64,000 nucleotides of DNA from Diaporthe sp. PMI_573 (GCA_021399435.1 JAJTUP010000028.1:620001-684000), one strand, 5' to 3'. Positions 40,638-52,000 are shown, counted from the first letter of the stretch. Notes: generated by a model from the sequence alone, not told the origin. Numbers and translations: made by a program.

Positions 40638-41969
40638 TTACCTCAGGCTCGCTCCGTTTATCGAACTCTGGGCAGGGGAATTGCTACGTCCGCGGGCAGG
40701 CGAGCGAGGCGTAGAATGGACTGGCGAACGGAGAGGTGACCGAGAGGCAGGAGAAGAGGGGCGGAAGCCCTGCACACGGGGCGGGCGGTTGTCTGGCAAG
40801 TGGCACTGGGCGACGAAGTGATCCGACGAGCCACAACGGTAGCATTCACGGCGTTCCTTACGGCCATTACTCCGGCGCTGAGAGCTTTGGTCCATCGGGT
40901 CGCCAGCAGGGAGAGGTGGTGCGGGTGGCCTTTGGGTAGAGGCAGCAGCAGGCTTAATTGCGGTAGCATATGTCTTCGAGGTGGTCTGGGCAGGCGTGGA
41001 AACAGGCTTATGGCGGGAGACTTGTTGCTGGTGTTGGCGGAAACGGTTGTCCAGGGACTGAAGGTGTCGGGCATAGGGCCGGAACTCATCAGAGTCAGCG
41101 GGGTTGTGTAGGAGCATATCCTGAAGCTCGCGGGAGATCCCTTGAAACAGCAGAGGCGAGAGGGCGGTATCCGGCATTTCCCCCTCCAGGGCGAGGCGCT
41201 GGAACTCGGCGAAATAGGTACTGAAGTCTTGGTTGCGTTGTCTCAGCTGGTACAGCTTATTCCTGGAGTTCTGAATACGGTCCGGGTCCCCAAAGGCTTC
41301 TTCCAGATACTTGAGCAGGTCCGGGTAGTCCACAAACTGGGGGACACCGTATAGGGTCTTGGGCAGGATCAGCTCATACGCCTTTTCCGTAAGGCGTCCA
41401 GCGACATAGGTCAGGCGGGCAGTAGCGGTAGGAAAGCGGTCGGCATTGGCGGTCATCTTTGCGTAGATCTGTTGCGTGAAGCGGCGAAGGTCGTGGCGAG
41501 ATCCGTCAAATTCCTTTGGGTCAGGTAGTTTCTCGCTGAGGATGGCAGAACCGGTACTTGTGACAGGAGTAGGCAGAGTCGCTCCCGGTGCAGCATCTGC
41601 AGTTCGGTCAACACGGGGACCAGTAGGAGCGGGTTCAGTGGCAGGAGTCTGTACAGCGGGTGTGGCGGCATTCAGGAGTTGCAGTTTCTCAATTTCAAGG
41701 CGGATGACCTCCTTCTGGGCGGCATCGTACTGGTCCTTCTGGTAGCTGATCACCCCATCTCGCTTGGTCAGGTCGGAGCGCAGGGAAGCAATCGTAGCGT
41801 TACGGCTCAGGGTCTCGACCTGGGAGGAAGAGACTTCTTCCTCGAGCGTAGATGTGTACTGGTTAAGGTTGCGCAAGTACATCATCCAGTCGGAGGCATG
41901 TTCGGCAACATGATGAGCCAACTCCTCCGGGGAGTCGGTACTCAGAGGCGGCTGCGGGCGGTTCGACAT
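40638..41969 (-). CDS. Gag protein with CCHC zinc knuckle
   Basis: 443 residues from ATG 41969. A coiled-coil-like N-terminus is followed by the capsid region ([57 protein letters not shown]) and a nucleocapsid knuckle [14 protein letters not shown] (C-X2-C-X4-H-X4-C). The C-terminus is Ser/Arg/Pro-rich. It would form the virus-like particle that packages the element RNA. The last codons overlap the pol frame. Confidence 0.92.
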   Translation of the reverse strand: MSNRPQPPLSTDSPEELAHHVAEHASDWMMYLRNLNQYTSTLEEEVSSSQVETLSRNATIASLRSDLTKRDGVISYQKDQYDAAQKEVIRLEIEKLQLLNAATPAVQTPATEPAPTGPRVDRTADAAPGATLPTPVTSTGSAILSEKLPDPKEFDGSRHDLRRFTQQIYAKMTANADRFPTATARLTYVAGRLTEKAYELILPKTLYGVPQFVDYPDLLKYLEEAFGDPDRIQNSRNKLYQLRQRNQDFSTYFAEFQRLALEGEMPDTALSPLLFQGISRELQDMLLHNPADSDEFRPYARHLQSLDNRFRQHQQQVSRHKPVSTPAQTTSKTYATAIKPAAASTQRPPAPPLPAGDPMDQSSQRRSNGRKERRECYRCGSSDHFVAQCHLPDNRPPRVQGFRPSSPASRSPLRSPVHSTPRSPARGRSNSPAQSSINGASLR

Positions 41970-42001
41970 GGTGTCGACGTCCAAGGGTGGGAGCTACGTA
42001 G

Positions 42002-42267
42002 TGTCACGATAGCAGGCAGGCGGTTCCCGGGCAGGTGGACGTCGAGCAGTCAGGATGATCAGGCAGGTCTTCTATTTACTACGTACAGGCTCTATCCTCG
42101 GTAGGCACAGGCTCTGTTGACAAGACGTAGCTCGAAGAGCTACGAAACAGGATTCAGGACAGGATACAGAGTTTTATCAAGCCAGCGGCTTACGTAACTC
42201 GGACCTAGTTCTAGGTCCCAACGGCTTCGGGCAGGGCACGGCCAGCACGGCCGGCACGGCCGTGACA
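42002..42267 (-). repeat. 5' LTR of the chromovirus
   Basis: 266 bp, same ends and sequence as the other LTR except T at 42154. It should hold the promoter for gag-pol transcription toward lower coordinates. Confidence 0.93.
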
Positions 42268-43460
42268 GCGGGACCAGGGGGGCCAAGGGTCGGGCGGGGA
42301 TAAGAAAGACCTTCCTAACGGAAGGCATTTCTATCTGTGTACTTCATTCTTATTTGGTGCGCGGGGAGGGTTCGCTTTGTTATTGCTTTTGTTCTCTTAT
42401 TTAAGCACGTGGACGGAGGTTAGTACAGTACATAGCGATGCCTATATCCAATGTAAGGACTAAAACTTTGAAAGCTGAGGGAGTATTGGTACTTTATTAG
42501 ACGAATCGAATTTCATGCATTACCTGTAGCGGCTCATTTTTCGATCTTTCCAAGCAATGCACTTATCTTAGGGCTTCGTGGGTGGGGGACGGAGGAGTTT
42601 ATATAATACATTTGTCGTGCCCGATTCGAGGACTCTTGGGCTACACCGGACTTCGTGAAGGTCTTCATTGCTCTTTGTGCTAGGAACTTCAATTACTCGT
42701 CTAATTTGGGGAAAACGAGACCGCACCCCAGAAGTACATGCTGCAACCCAGTCGATCAAATCTACACCCTAAGTCTAAATTTAGGCACTCTAGGGGCTAA
42801 GGGGGCGGGCGGTTATTTCGCCCAGATTTTAGTATAGTGGACCGCCTTCGACGTAAAGCAGTCGAATCGTGCTGCTTGCACTGATCTTCGTAGACCGCTC
42901 CTGTTTGCTGTGGAAACGGATTGTCTGGTAATGCCACACTTTTTTTTCATTTAGTAATTTTGATTTTCTTCCTAATAGAATCAGAGAAACAAGAAAGGAA
43001 AAAACGAGAATGGAATCGTGATGCCGATTGAGTGTAATACGGTCGATTTGAGTCCTTCCCGAGAAGCCAAAAGAGAGGTTCCGTGGAAGGGTCATCTGCC
43101 CATTGCGTGATAGTTTGTTGGATGCGAATTCGAGTGTCATCCTCGCACTTTGGGCTGGCTTGAACGTCTGCACTGTCGTATCGCGCTTCGTGAACGATGG
43201 GAAGGGCTATAGGGCGATCTTCGAGTATTCACGTTCCACGCCGTGGCTGACCAGCCGTCCATCCATTCAGCCAGGGCTTGTTCTTATTGTTGTTGGTGGT
43301 GCTGGTGTGGCTGAGCTACTACCCCGGCTAAGTGTGCCGCTCTCGGACTAATTGTCGCGCCGATCTCAGGTAAAGCGCGGGGCAGTAAGCACGAACGTAA
43401 CTATGAACCAAAGTTTCCACGCTTCTACTCTAACCATCTTCGCAAACCAACACCTGCAAA
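42268..43460. other. Noncoding stretch, nothing recognised
   Basis: About 1.2 kb between the chromovirus and the Ulp1-like gene. I looked for the missing 5' half of the hAT interrupted at 36601 and did not find it here. The last ~150 bases are pyrimidine-rich and probably the leader of the next gene. Confidence 0.45.
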
Positions 43461-44612
43461 ATGGCGTCGAGCGCCGCTAGTCCAACTACGAACTCCTCGG
43501 AGTTCGCTGAGTCTGCCTACTTTGCTGTCGAGGATGCGTCATTAGGAGAACGAATCAAAGGATTTCAGCTCGATCTCAGCGACGAGGATCTCAGATGCCT
43601 CCAAGCCAGTCTTCCTCTGAACGACAAGGTTGTCAACGCTGTCCTGCACATCCTGGTGACTCTTGCGCCAATTACTTTCACGGCTGTTGACTCTCTTGCC
43701 AATATTGCTCCTAACTCAACAAGGCGCTATCTTCAAGCTCCAAATGTGTTAGGCCCCGGGACGGTCATCCTTGTTCCCATCCATACCCCCCCTTCTGCTT
43801 CATCCAAGAGTCGCTGGGTCCTGGCTACGATTAGCTCTGGCGTCCTCCGGATCCTGGATTTCTCACCAGCGCATGGCGACACCAAATTCGCTGAAGAGAA
43901 AATCAAGACTCTGTTTCCTGGCTGCGAGCTCAGCCGGGATGATAACGAAAAGGAACATGCCTACCAAAGCAGTAGCGATATCGACAGCGGTGTCGACATG
44001 CTCGCCAAAGCATTCTATACCATCACAGGTTTTCATGGAACCGCTATAACAATCTGGAGGGACATCCTGTTCCTCTTACTAAGAACGGCTATGGGGCAGA
44101 CCTGTGATATTCCCTGGGCCAAGAAGCTTGACGCAAATGCTCTGGCTATCGATGACGGCCAAGTGGACGGCCTGAGCATGCGGCAGCTTTGGTGCCCTGG
44201 ACCCGACGGTATTGTCCAGTATGATGCTGCTTGCAGGGAAATTGATGCGCAAGAAAGGTATCTCGCCAAACAGCGCGAACGTCTAGGAATTGTAAGGCTC
44301 AAGAAGATAGAAAAGAGAGCTGGGGTGGCTGAGCAGGGACGTCGTGCCTACGACGTCTTGCGGAGCCTGTCTGAAGTTAGCTTGCAGCAGGCTCAGACGC
44401 TCGCTGCGGAGAAGGCGGACTGCGAAGAAATGTCCTTAAAGATCAGGAACTCTCACCTAGGGTTTCTCTCAGGAGACCACACAGAAGCCCATTTCCGAGG
44501 ATGCGTGGAAAAAGCGGAGATATTGCTCAAGTTCAGAGACGGCGTGGCTACTACACTTCTTCAAGTTGTTGAGGTGTTGGATGAAACTGTGAAAGCGCTT
44601 GAAGGCGATTGA
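43461..44612 (+). CDS. Ulp1/SENP-like C48 peptidase-fold protein with altered catalytic residues
   Basis: A single frame of 383 residues from ATG 43461 (CAAAATGGCG). Residues ~40-180 follow the Ulp1 pattern: LNDKVVNAVLHIL (compare LNDxxIN in SUMO proteases), GTVILVPIH, RWVLATI, LRILDFSP, then a Q-x6-DSG segment. In active enzymes the residues are His-Trp, Asp, Gln and Cys-Gly; here they read Arg118-Trp119, Asp133, Gln169 and Ser176-Gly177, so His and Cys are replaced. The C-terminal ~130 residues form a long helical region (AACREIDAQERYLAKQRERL). Probably a non-proteolytic binder of SUMO-like proteins or of the transposon-linked type. Single-exon and intact. Confidence 0.6.
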   Translation: MASSAASPTTNSSEFAESAYFAVEDASLGERIKGFQLDLSDEDLRCLQASLPLNDKVVNAVLHILVTLAPITFTAVDSLANIAPNSTRRYLQAPNVLGPGTVILVPIHTPPSASSKSRWVLATISSGVLRILDFSPAHGDTKFAEEKIKTLFPGCELSRDDNEKEHAYQSSSDIDSGVDMLAKAFYTITGFHGTAITIWRDILFLLLRTAMGQTCDIPWAKKLDANALAIDDGQVDGLSMRQLWCPGPDGIVQYDAACREIDAQERYLAKQRERLGIVRLKKIEKRAGVAEQGRRAYDVLRSLSEVSLQQAQTLAAEKADCEEMSLKIRNSHLGFLSGDHTEAHFRGCVEKAEILLKFRDGVATTLLQVVEVLDETVKALEGD

Positions 44613-44744
44613 AATTGGGCAGCGGAGCCCCGCGTACCAACAGCACGGATTTAGGTCGTCGATAATTTATGGAATGAATTCTCTCGAAGTCCAAACTCGT
44701 GTTGTTTGTCACAACCGCTTGGCCTAAAAATATGCCTGCTTTCC

Positions 44745-47700
44745 AAGGGTCGGAACCACTACATCCACTCCACTTTTGGACCAAGTAGAGTGGATGTACG
44801 ATTTTTTAGCAATTACGTAGTGGATGTAGCACATATTCGACCGGAGTGGAATGGATGTACACACGTGGATTTATAAGTGGATTTATAAGTGGATTTTTGA
44901 GGCTATTCACAACCTCGTCGACGCCTATTCAGCCTCACTTTCAGAGGTTGACACTAACTCTTCAGCCTGTTGCTGCTGTGATGAATCGTCAACCTCGCTG
45001 GCGCTATCCTCGCCCTCCAATAGCCATTTTGACTCAGCAAGCGCCAGCTCGTCGTCGCCTAGAGTCCCACAACCGCCATCCAGCTTACTTTCAAGGTGCG
45101 ACTTAAGCAATGGATCCGGGTCCTTGATAATGCCAGCACGGTACCAAGAGCGTAAAACCTGACAAATGGCGATAATCTCAGCATCTAGGTTTGTACGCAA
45201 CCCCGAGACCATCTTGCCAGCAGCTGAAAATAACCTCTCACACTCGGCTGACATCGGCTGGATTGTCGGGAAGTCCAAGGCCATCCTGGATAATCGAGGA
45301 TATCTGCTTTGCTTAGTGATCCAGTAACCAATTGGATCACGAACGTTGCTGTCGCTGACGTCACGATCCGTCTGCCACGCTTGGTACTCGTCACCAACAA
45401 TAGCTGCTGCGGAGGCTGGTGTTGAGCTTGGCAGACGGCTGTTCTTCTCGAAGGGGTTGAAAAACCGAGCTCTTTTTGCTGGAGGCTCGTCGTCGCCTCT
45501 GCTGCTGCTGGTTCTAACCTCGAGATGAGCGTAATCGGACAGCCAGACGTCGGCGACCATCTCTTTTGCCTTTTCAACCCAACTAGGCTTATGAGCCCAC
45601 GTTTCATCAAACCAGTCCCAACGATAGGCTGGATGGAGCGCCATAGCCGTATAGTAGATGGGCGTCTCGTCCAGCCGCCGATAATATTCATCCAGCTTAT
45701 CCCAAGCAAGGTTGATTCCGATGCGGAAGTGCTCTGGATCAGGAAAGTCAGCAGCAAGCTGCTTATATTCTTCCAGTGTGTTAAGCAGCAGCTCATAGCC
45801 AAGCACCACGTCCCAGATATTGCCATAGGAGCCAGTCCAGCCTTGCTTACGCCTGCGGGTGTGTCCATCACCCTCAAGCGTCTTCACCACGGTCTCAAAA
45901 ACAGTCAGAATAGCCTCCAAATGGTAAAGAACCTCCCAGTCTCTGTCCGTTAGCTGATTCTCGTCTCGAGGATGCGTGGTTTTCTCGCCAACTTGGCTTG
46001 TGTCACTTGGCCAGTCTTTTTAGACCGATTTTCGTCCTCCCATTGCGCCTTATACTTGATCAGTAGGAGTTCGATAGAGGTTTTCAACCGTAGAGCCCTG
46101 CGGATCATGTAGAGTTGTGACAGCCAACGCGTGTCGTTATCGATAATTAGCTTGACTGGTTTCTTCGATCGGAGTTTAAGGGTGGTGGCGCGATTAATTT
46201 CGTCCTGTTAGATATATAGAATTAGTATGAGACGAATAGGATTTAGTAAAACCGCTTACCCTCTGGACCTCCTTGAATAAGTAAATCAGCCGATGGCTAA
46301 TACGCACATCAACTACGATATTGTGTAACTTGCCAACTGGTCCTCTTTTGCGCCATCGAGCGTATTCAGCATCAGATAACGCTTCTGCGCCTGATAATTG
46401 CTGCTCGAACGCGTCGGCGTTTTTGCCAAATAAGAGCGCCTTGGCTGACAAGTTAATTGTGTGGCCAATACAGCGTCCTCGGCGTAGTCGGCCATCGAAC
46501 CCAAGTTCAGCACCTATGACCTCCATTGCAGTATCGTTGTTTTCAGCATTGTCGAGCGTGAAATAGCCAATCTTCTCTGGACTCACGCCAAAGGTGTGTA
46601 GGACGTCGAGAACCTCCCCACCGATCGTTGAGCCGAAGTGACGATGAGCCTCTGGAACCCCAATCATGATTTTGCATGGCCGATTCTTCTCATCTCTGAA
46701 AAAACAAGCAATACCGTAGAGGGCAAGCTTATTTCGAGACGTCCAGCCATCAAATGAGATATGAAGCGCTCCAGGGGAGTTCCTCAGCACCTCGATAACC
46801 GTCTGCTTGTGGCGGTTATACTCTTGAATGATCTTATATCGGACAGCCCTGGCACTCAAGTTGGCGCGTTGGATCGAAACGGAGGGACTCAAATAGTCGA
46901 AGATTTCTCGGAGGATGGGGTTCTCGGCGAAGGAAAATGACTGGTTGCTACTGACGATTAGCTCGACTAGCATACGCTGAAAGTGTTGCTTATCAAAGCG
47001 TGAGATGAAGCTATTCGCGATATTCTGTTCCGTAGGCTTGTTGACGTCCAGTTTCAAAACAGATGCAATAGTCGGCTGGTTCGATTTCAGTGCGCCTTCG
47101 GATTTGAGCTGTGCTGTGCTCCTTTTCTCTCCCTCTGGTGCTGGTGTTTTGTGCTCACGCCATAGATGATTTGCCGCGTTCTGGAGACCTGAAGAGGTAA
47201 AACTCGCGACAATGGGACGATTTCCGAGGATACAGTACTTGCAAGCCCATTTGCGTAAGCCATGACGTTGAATATCATAGCCAAAGTCCCACAGCCAAGA
47301 GCTAGTATCACGAGCGCGTTCTGACCAATTCCAGCCTCTGAAATGGCGAAAAAGACGGTCTTCGAGCTGCTGCTGTTGGCCTGGTTGGCCTGGCTGGTTG
47401 GCTGACATCGTCAAAAAAAAAGTTTTTGGCAAAAACAAAGCAGGAAATCTGTAGAAAACGCGCTCAATAGGGGTAGTTTCTCGTATAATGTTATAAGATT
47501 AGCTGTAGGGGTGATCAACCTCGGCTAACTTGGGTCCAGGTACCTCGATTTAATAGGCAACTATATACAAAAATAAGTACTATGAACCGTACAGGGTCAG
47601 GGAATATCCCCCTGTACCTAAATCCACCTAAATCCACTCCATTACATCCACTTTCAGGTCCAAGTGTAGTGGATTATTACGTAATCTGAGGGCCGACAAG

Positions 47701-47769
47701 TGGATGTAATAGAGATGGGCCACTTATTTGTGGTCCACGTGGATTTGCAGTGTAGTGGGTCCGAGCCTT
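44745..47769 (-). mobile_element. hAT transposon with imperfect 19-bp TIRs
   Basis: Left end AAGGGTCGGAACCACTACA (44745) and right end, read in reverse from 47769, AAGGCTCGGACCCACTACA differ at two positions. Many AGTGGATGTA and TGGATTTA motifs fill both ends, including three near-tandem GTGGATTTATAA units at about 44867-44890. The 8-bp flanks do not match (left CTGCTTTCC side, right GAAGACGC), so a target duplication is not visible. Confidence 0.8.
44925..47408 (-). pseudogene. hAT transposase with one intron and one frameshift
   Basis: From ATG 47408 (MSANQPGQPGQQQQ) the frame has a BED finger (WACKYCILGNRP ... HLWREH), LHISFDGWTSRNKLALYG, YFTLDNAENNDTAMEV and RCIGHTINLSAKALLFG. A 55-bp intron (46205-46259, GTAAGC...AACAG) joins LFKEVQR to DEINRATTLKLR and LIIDNDTRWLSQLYMI. 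Near 45960-45990 a one-base shift breaks the reading; the other frame resumes as ENQLTDRDWEVLYHLEAI and runs through the dimerisation block (SAECERLFSAAGKMVSGLR) to a stop at 44925. Apart from that shift the protein is complete, so this was active recently. Confidence 0.8.
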
Positions 47770-47860
47770 GAAGACGCTGTTTACCAAGCGTAACAATTTC
47801 GTGCGGCATTACTCACAACGTATTGTTTTCCTTCCTTCGAATCTGAGCTCATAATGATGA

Positions 47861-48801
47861 CCTTCGGTAGATGTCAAATGTAACGAAAGCTGCCGATTCT
47901 GCGGCCTCAACATAACGAATGTTCGGGAATATGTGACACATTTTGACAAGTGTAAAGAGAAAAAGAGGCAAGAGGAGCTCGGACATACCAACCCCACAAT
48001 CAAGAATGAGGCAATCGAGCAACGGCGGTTGTTAATTAAGAGAGCTGGAGACCAGCTGAATCAGCAACCCTCTACGGCTTCGCGTGTTGGTGACGAAGAA
48101 GCTCTGTCTGTTGCCTCGGATGCTCATCATGTTGAGGCGGGTAGAAAACGACGACGGACCATGGATCCAGTTCCAGATATGGCCACCGAACAGATTTCGT
48201 CTCATACCATCCCCCCAACCAGGGGACTCCATCAAGGTTAGTGTCCTAATGTACCTGCATTAAAGTTCTCTAATGTTTGACCCAAGACCATGCCGGCCCA
48301 ACAAGCTCCCCAACGAGCATGCAACGCTCCCAGACCTGCAATCGAGAAGCAGTGGTTACATCATTGATGGCAGATCCCAACAACTACGAATCCGGACCGT
48401 CCTCAAGGATCACCGAGGCTCCGTCTAAAGACTCAACAGCCCTCCTCCCTCGAGCTCCCTTTGCTGGTTCATACACGATAGACGAGCCATTTGATGCGAC
48501 CCGGGCCCCCTTCGCCGATTCATACACGATAGACGAGCCATTTGATGCGACCCAGCCTCCACAGGCCCCCTTCGCCGATTCGTATACGATTAACGAAGCC
48601 TTCAATGCTACGCTGTCTCCACAGGCTCCTTTTGCGCCTTCATACACAATCGACGAGCCCTTTGATAAGACCCCGCATCCGCAAGCCCCCTTTGATGCTT
48701 CATACTCGCCTGACGGAGGACTGGGTTCCGCGAGTCAATACCCGGCATATATGGCAAGAATTATACAGCAACATAGATGGACAGGTTCCACTAGCATGTG
48801 A
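47861..48801 (+). CDS. C2HC-finger protein with 20-residue tandem repeats, 5' end unresolved
   Basis: The frame is open from 47861 without an ATG; a stop at 47858 and the hAT end at 47769 lie just upstream, so the first exon was probably lost or separated by the transposon. A finger CRFCGLNITNVREYVTHFDKC (C-X2-C-X12-H-X4-C) comes first, then a basic helix and KRRRTMD. A 50-bp intron (48237-48286, GTTAGT...CCAAG) joins HQ to DHAGPTSSPTS and restores frame. The second exon carries five units of the type APFADSYTIDEPFDATQPPQ. The protein ends at 48801. Probably a nucleic-acid binder; no known family. Confidence 0.5.
48454..48730 (+). repeat. Tandem 60-bp coding minisatellite
   Basis: Units start at 48454 (51 bp, missing three codons), 48505, 48565, 48625 and 48685, exactly 60 bp apart, each encoding a variant of APF(A/D)xSYTIDEPFDxT. 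The last unit is the most diverged. Confidence 0.9.
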
Positions 48802-48847
48802 AATGCTGGAACTTATTTTGTATCGTCGGTATTCGGTGCTTAGCATG

Positions 48848-49621
48848 TTACAGCTTGTCAGAATCGGGATCTTGGGGCTGGGTTCGTATGAACTCGAAGT
48901 TTGTACTGATGGTTTCGGTCTCCATGTCTTCAACTTTCGGCCGGAGAGTCGCCGGTATAGGCATCTTGGCCCAATACCGCACTTCATCCTCGCACATGTA
49001 TCCAAGTTTGGCCACTTTTCCCTTCAACGTCTTGAAGCCAAGTCGTGCGTCGGCTAGAGCACTGCCGGATTATTAGAATGAGTCGTCATTGTGGAAAGGA
49101 GACATACAGGCCGCCAACTGGCATCTCCACTGGAGTTGGCGTGATCCCTGGTACCTGGAGTTGCTGAGGCAGTATCGCCAGTAACCCATTTTGGGCGGCC
49201 GTTGCATTCAAAGCATGAAGGTGCGAGCCAGTATCAAAGATCCATTCCGAATGACTGGACCACAGCTGGACCTCCAGTATTCGCATCTCAGGCGTAGTTC
49301 TGTTCAGAACGCAGTGATGGTGTTGTGTTTGGCCGTAGATTTTGTAATATCCCAGCACTGCCTTTGAGAAGAAGGACTCAATAACTTCCCGGGTAATCTG
49401 GAAGCGCGTCATGTATTAGTAGCTTTCCCGAATGTCACTGAATTGCTTACCTTGCGTTCCAAGACGGCTACCCTACACAAGTCCAAGCCCCCTTCGGTTT
49501 TCAGGCGGTAGCCATCTGCCACGATTTCATCCAGACGCTTGCCGATATCCGCATCTTCCAGCGCCCAAAATCCTTTGCTTAAGATGGATTGCCGAGCTTC
49601 CTCTAGTAATTCTGAAGGCAT
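48848..49621 (-). CDS. Hypothetical three-exon protein
   Basis: Exons 49451-49621, 49108-49397 and 48848-49061 give 224 residues from ATG 49621. Introns are 53 bp (GTAAGC...TTCCAG) and 46 bp (GTATGT...GGCAG, with a TTCTAATAA branch site), and all phases agree. Sequence landmarks: MPSELLEEARQSILSKGF, ITREVIESFFSKAVLGYYKI, EVQLWSSHSEWIFDTGSH, then LGFKTLKGKVAKLGYMCEDE. No membrane segment or signal peptide. I do not recognise the family. Its 3' end lies 46 bp from the convergent repeat-protein gene. Confidence 0.65.
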
Positions 49622-52000
49622 GGCTCCGGGTTTGTGGTCGCGATTTGGGCAAAGCAACGAGAAGCTTCGCAGAAAAGAAGAGCGGCACTGCTACGATGCT
49701 AAGTATTTAATGTAGCGTACTGATGGTCAAGGAGGGCGTCAGCGGGGTTGAAATTTTGCTCGTTGGGGCTGCACCCACGTGCACGCAGGCACTCTCAAAC
49801 CCCGCCATTTCACCGGGTATGATTTGGCGTGCCACGCCACCCCGAGCGATTACGGAGGAGAAATCGGATTCTTGAACTGTACAGGGTGAACCCCTCTTTA
49901 TTATCACGGCGGTACGAGGCCCGCCGACGATGTGACGATATTCCCAACCAATCAGAAGCCCTCGATTCCTCCTCGTCTATCGAATTCGTGGTGTTGATCG
50001 CCCCGTCAAGGCGTTTTCCTATGCATCTACGTCGCCGTCGCCGGCGTTGCTGCCGTCAAGCCCCCACCCCATTGCCCCACTCTGCTTGAGGGGTTAGGGT
50101 CTGCAGGCAGCAGGAAACAGCGCAACCCGCCAAGCTGCCCACCACCCACCAAGTACTCACGATACCACACTTCTTGCGTTTGCACCCACAACACCACAAC
50201 GCACTATCATACGCCAACTCCTCGAAGGGGCCTCCCGGTACGTTAATAACGTTTATCCGCACGAAGTTTGAGGGCTAATTCGAAGTTATCCTTCTCCTTT
50301 TGAGTAAGGAGTCCTTGGGGTTGTCGTGCCGGTGTTTTCCGGGGTCTTCCTCTTCTTCTGGGCTTGCTCTGGTTGCGGTTGTGCGATGATTTCTTCCACA
50401 GCCTAGGAAAGGACGAGCAACGGACGTATTCGCAAACTTAAGCTCTCTAAAAATCGGATTCCCAGCTTCCGACGCTGCCAATCGTCCCGAAAATTGGGGA
50501 CAACCAGAAGGAGACTGCACCCGCCCCAGGACCAGTCTGAAGATTCTAGTTTCAGGGATGACCTCACCGGTCGACCAAACGAGAAGTCGAGTTCTGGGAG
50601 GTCAGGAGGTCTCATCTGGCTCTGCAGCTTGTCCGACGGGAGACTGCCTTTTCTTTTCCTTTCCCTCTTCTTCTTTTGGCGTGGGCGTGACCTGTCATTG
50701 TGAGAGGTCAGAACGTGCGCCCTTCCGTCACACTAGCAGACTAATAAATGCAGGTGGGCAATGCAGTTGGTCGCCTCTCTCACATCCAACTGCACATCCA
50801 ACTGCAAATCCAACATACAAGCGGCAGTGAAAAATATCAAATATCAAACAGCGCCCCACCGAAAAGAGTCCACAGCAGCTAGACAAGGACCTGGCCAACT
50901 GGCGTACACAGTACCTAGGTAGGTATGCCGCTGCCTCTAGCCGTGTTAGCCTGGTCTATATGTCTATCATTCACGGTCTGACTGATCGGCCGGCCCTGGT
51001 TTTCTTTTCCCTTCCCGGTTTCCACCTCTCCTCGACTTCCAACGTAACTGCACGCGCACATGCACCATTCCGGACAAACTAGAAGTGCTAGACTTCTCCC
51101 TCTTCATCCTCTTGTCCCCTTTGAACTTTGAATGCCTTGACTTGCCCTGTTTGTGGCAAAACCCTTACCGTGCCGCCTACTGAGCCAGCCAGCCAGCCAG
51201 CCCGACCTGCGCCGACTGGAGCACATGGTCAAAGACGAGAGGGGAAGGCGCAGAAGCATGCATGACTGCTTCCACTTGCAAGCTGGGGCTGTGAACCTCT
51301 GCCTTTGGTTACACTGCAGCACCACTGCATAGCGAAGCACAGCAGACAGCACAAGACAGCCGGCCGTCCTTGCTCTCCACTGCACTGCTTTCTGGGCTTT
51401 CAACAGCCACCTCCTGTCTCCAACAACGTCCGTCCCACTGCCTGGCACAGGACCCAGGTCCCAGGTCCCAGCGCCCAAAGGTGCCTTCTTTTAATCGAAA
51501 ACCCTTGAACATCGTAGCATCTTCGGTCTCTTAAACTCAAATTCAGATTGGCTGCTTCCTCCGCCTCTCCTGCTGCTCCAACTTGCCAGGCTGTCCCGGT
51601 CCCGGCCGCGCTTTCCCTACAATTGCCTGTTGCCGAAATACGGGCTCGGCCCAAAGTTGTCCAGCAGGTGCGAGTCGAGGAGTTGCCCACCCGCCATCTT
51701 CATCATCACCACCACCACCACCACCACCACGACGCCAGCCGCAACGACGACTCGAGTCTCCTCCTACCCGTACCTAGCCAGCTAGACTGATTTCTAGTCT
51801 TCTCGAAGCGCAACTCTCCATCAGCTTTCGCTAGTGGGTCCGTTTCCATGGTATGGCCTGTTTACTTTCTCGCCAACACGGCAAGCCTGTCTCGTCGGAA
51901 AACCCGCGACTGAACCGGCCGCTCCTACATCAACAGCCTCAGTTAACCACGCCCAGCTACGACTACGCACTCGATTTCTGCATGAGCCCTCCAATATAAT
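49622..52000. other. Long intergenic region and leader of the MIZ-type gene
   Basis: No convincing gene in 2.4 kb. A minus-strand frame at 50403-50615 (LPELDFSFGRPVRSS) is unrecognised. A (GCCA)n run lies near 51185, and a CAC/CAT microsatellite at 51701-51730. From about 51000 the strand is CT-rich, typical of a fungal promoter and long 5' UTR for the gene at 52001. Confidence 0.4.

Larger units (their letters stand above)
36602..42267 (-). mobile_element. Full-length Ty3/gypsy chromodomain retrotransposon (chromovirus)
   Basis: Two 266-bp LTRs bound a gag gene and a pol gene on the minus strand. The LTRs (TGTCACG...CGTGACA) differ at one position (C36754 versus T42154), so insertion is recent. 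A purine-rich tract (AAGGAGGGGGG on the minus strand) sits next to the 3' LTR. Coding regions are uninterrupted. The flanking 5 bp differ (GTTTC before 36602, GCGGG after 42267), so there is no target duplication and the outer sequences are unrelated. Confidence 0.93.

Noticed and set aside
51701..51730. CAC/CAT run as a poly-His coding tract
   Set aside because: It lies in the leader of the MIZ-type gene, upstream of the chosen ATG, and the frames through it lack coding character.
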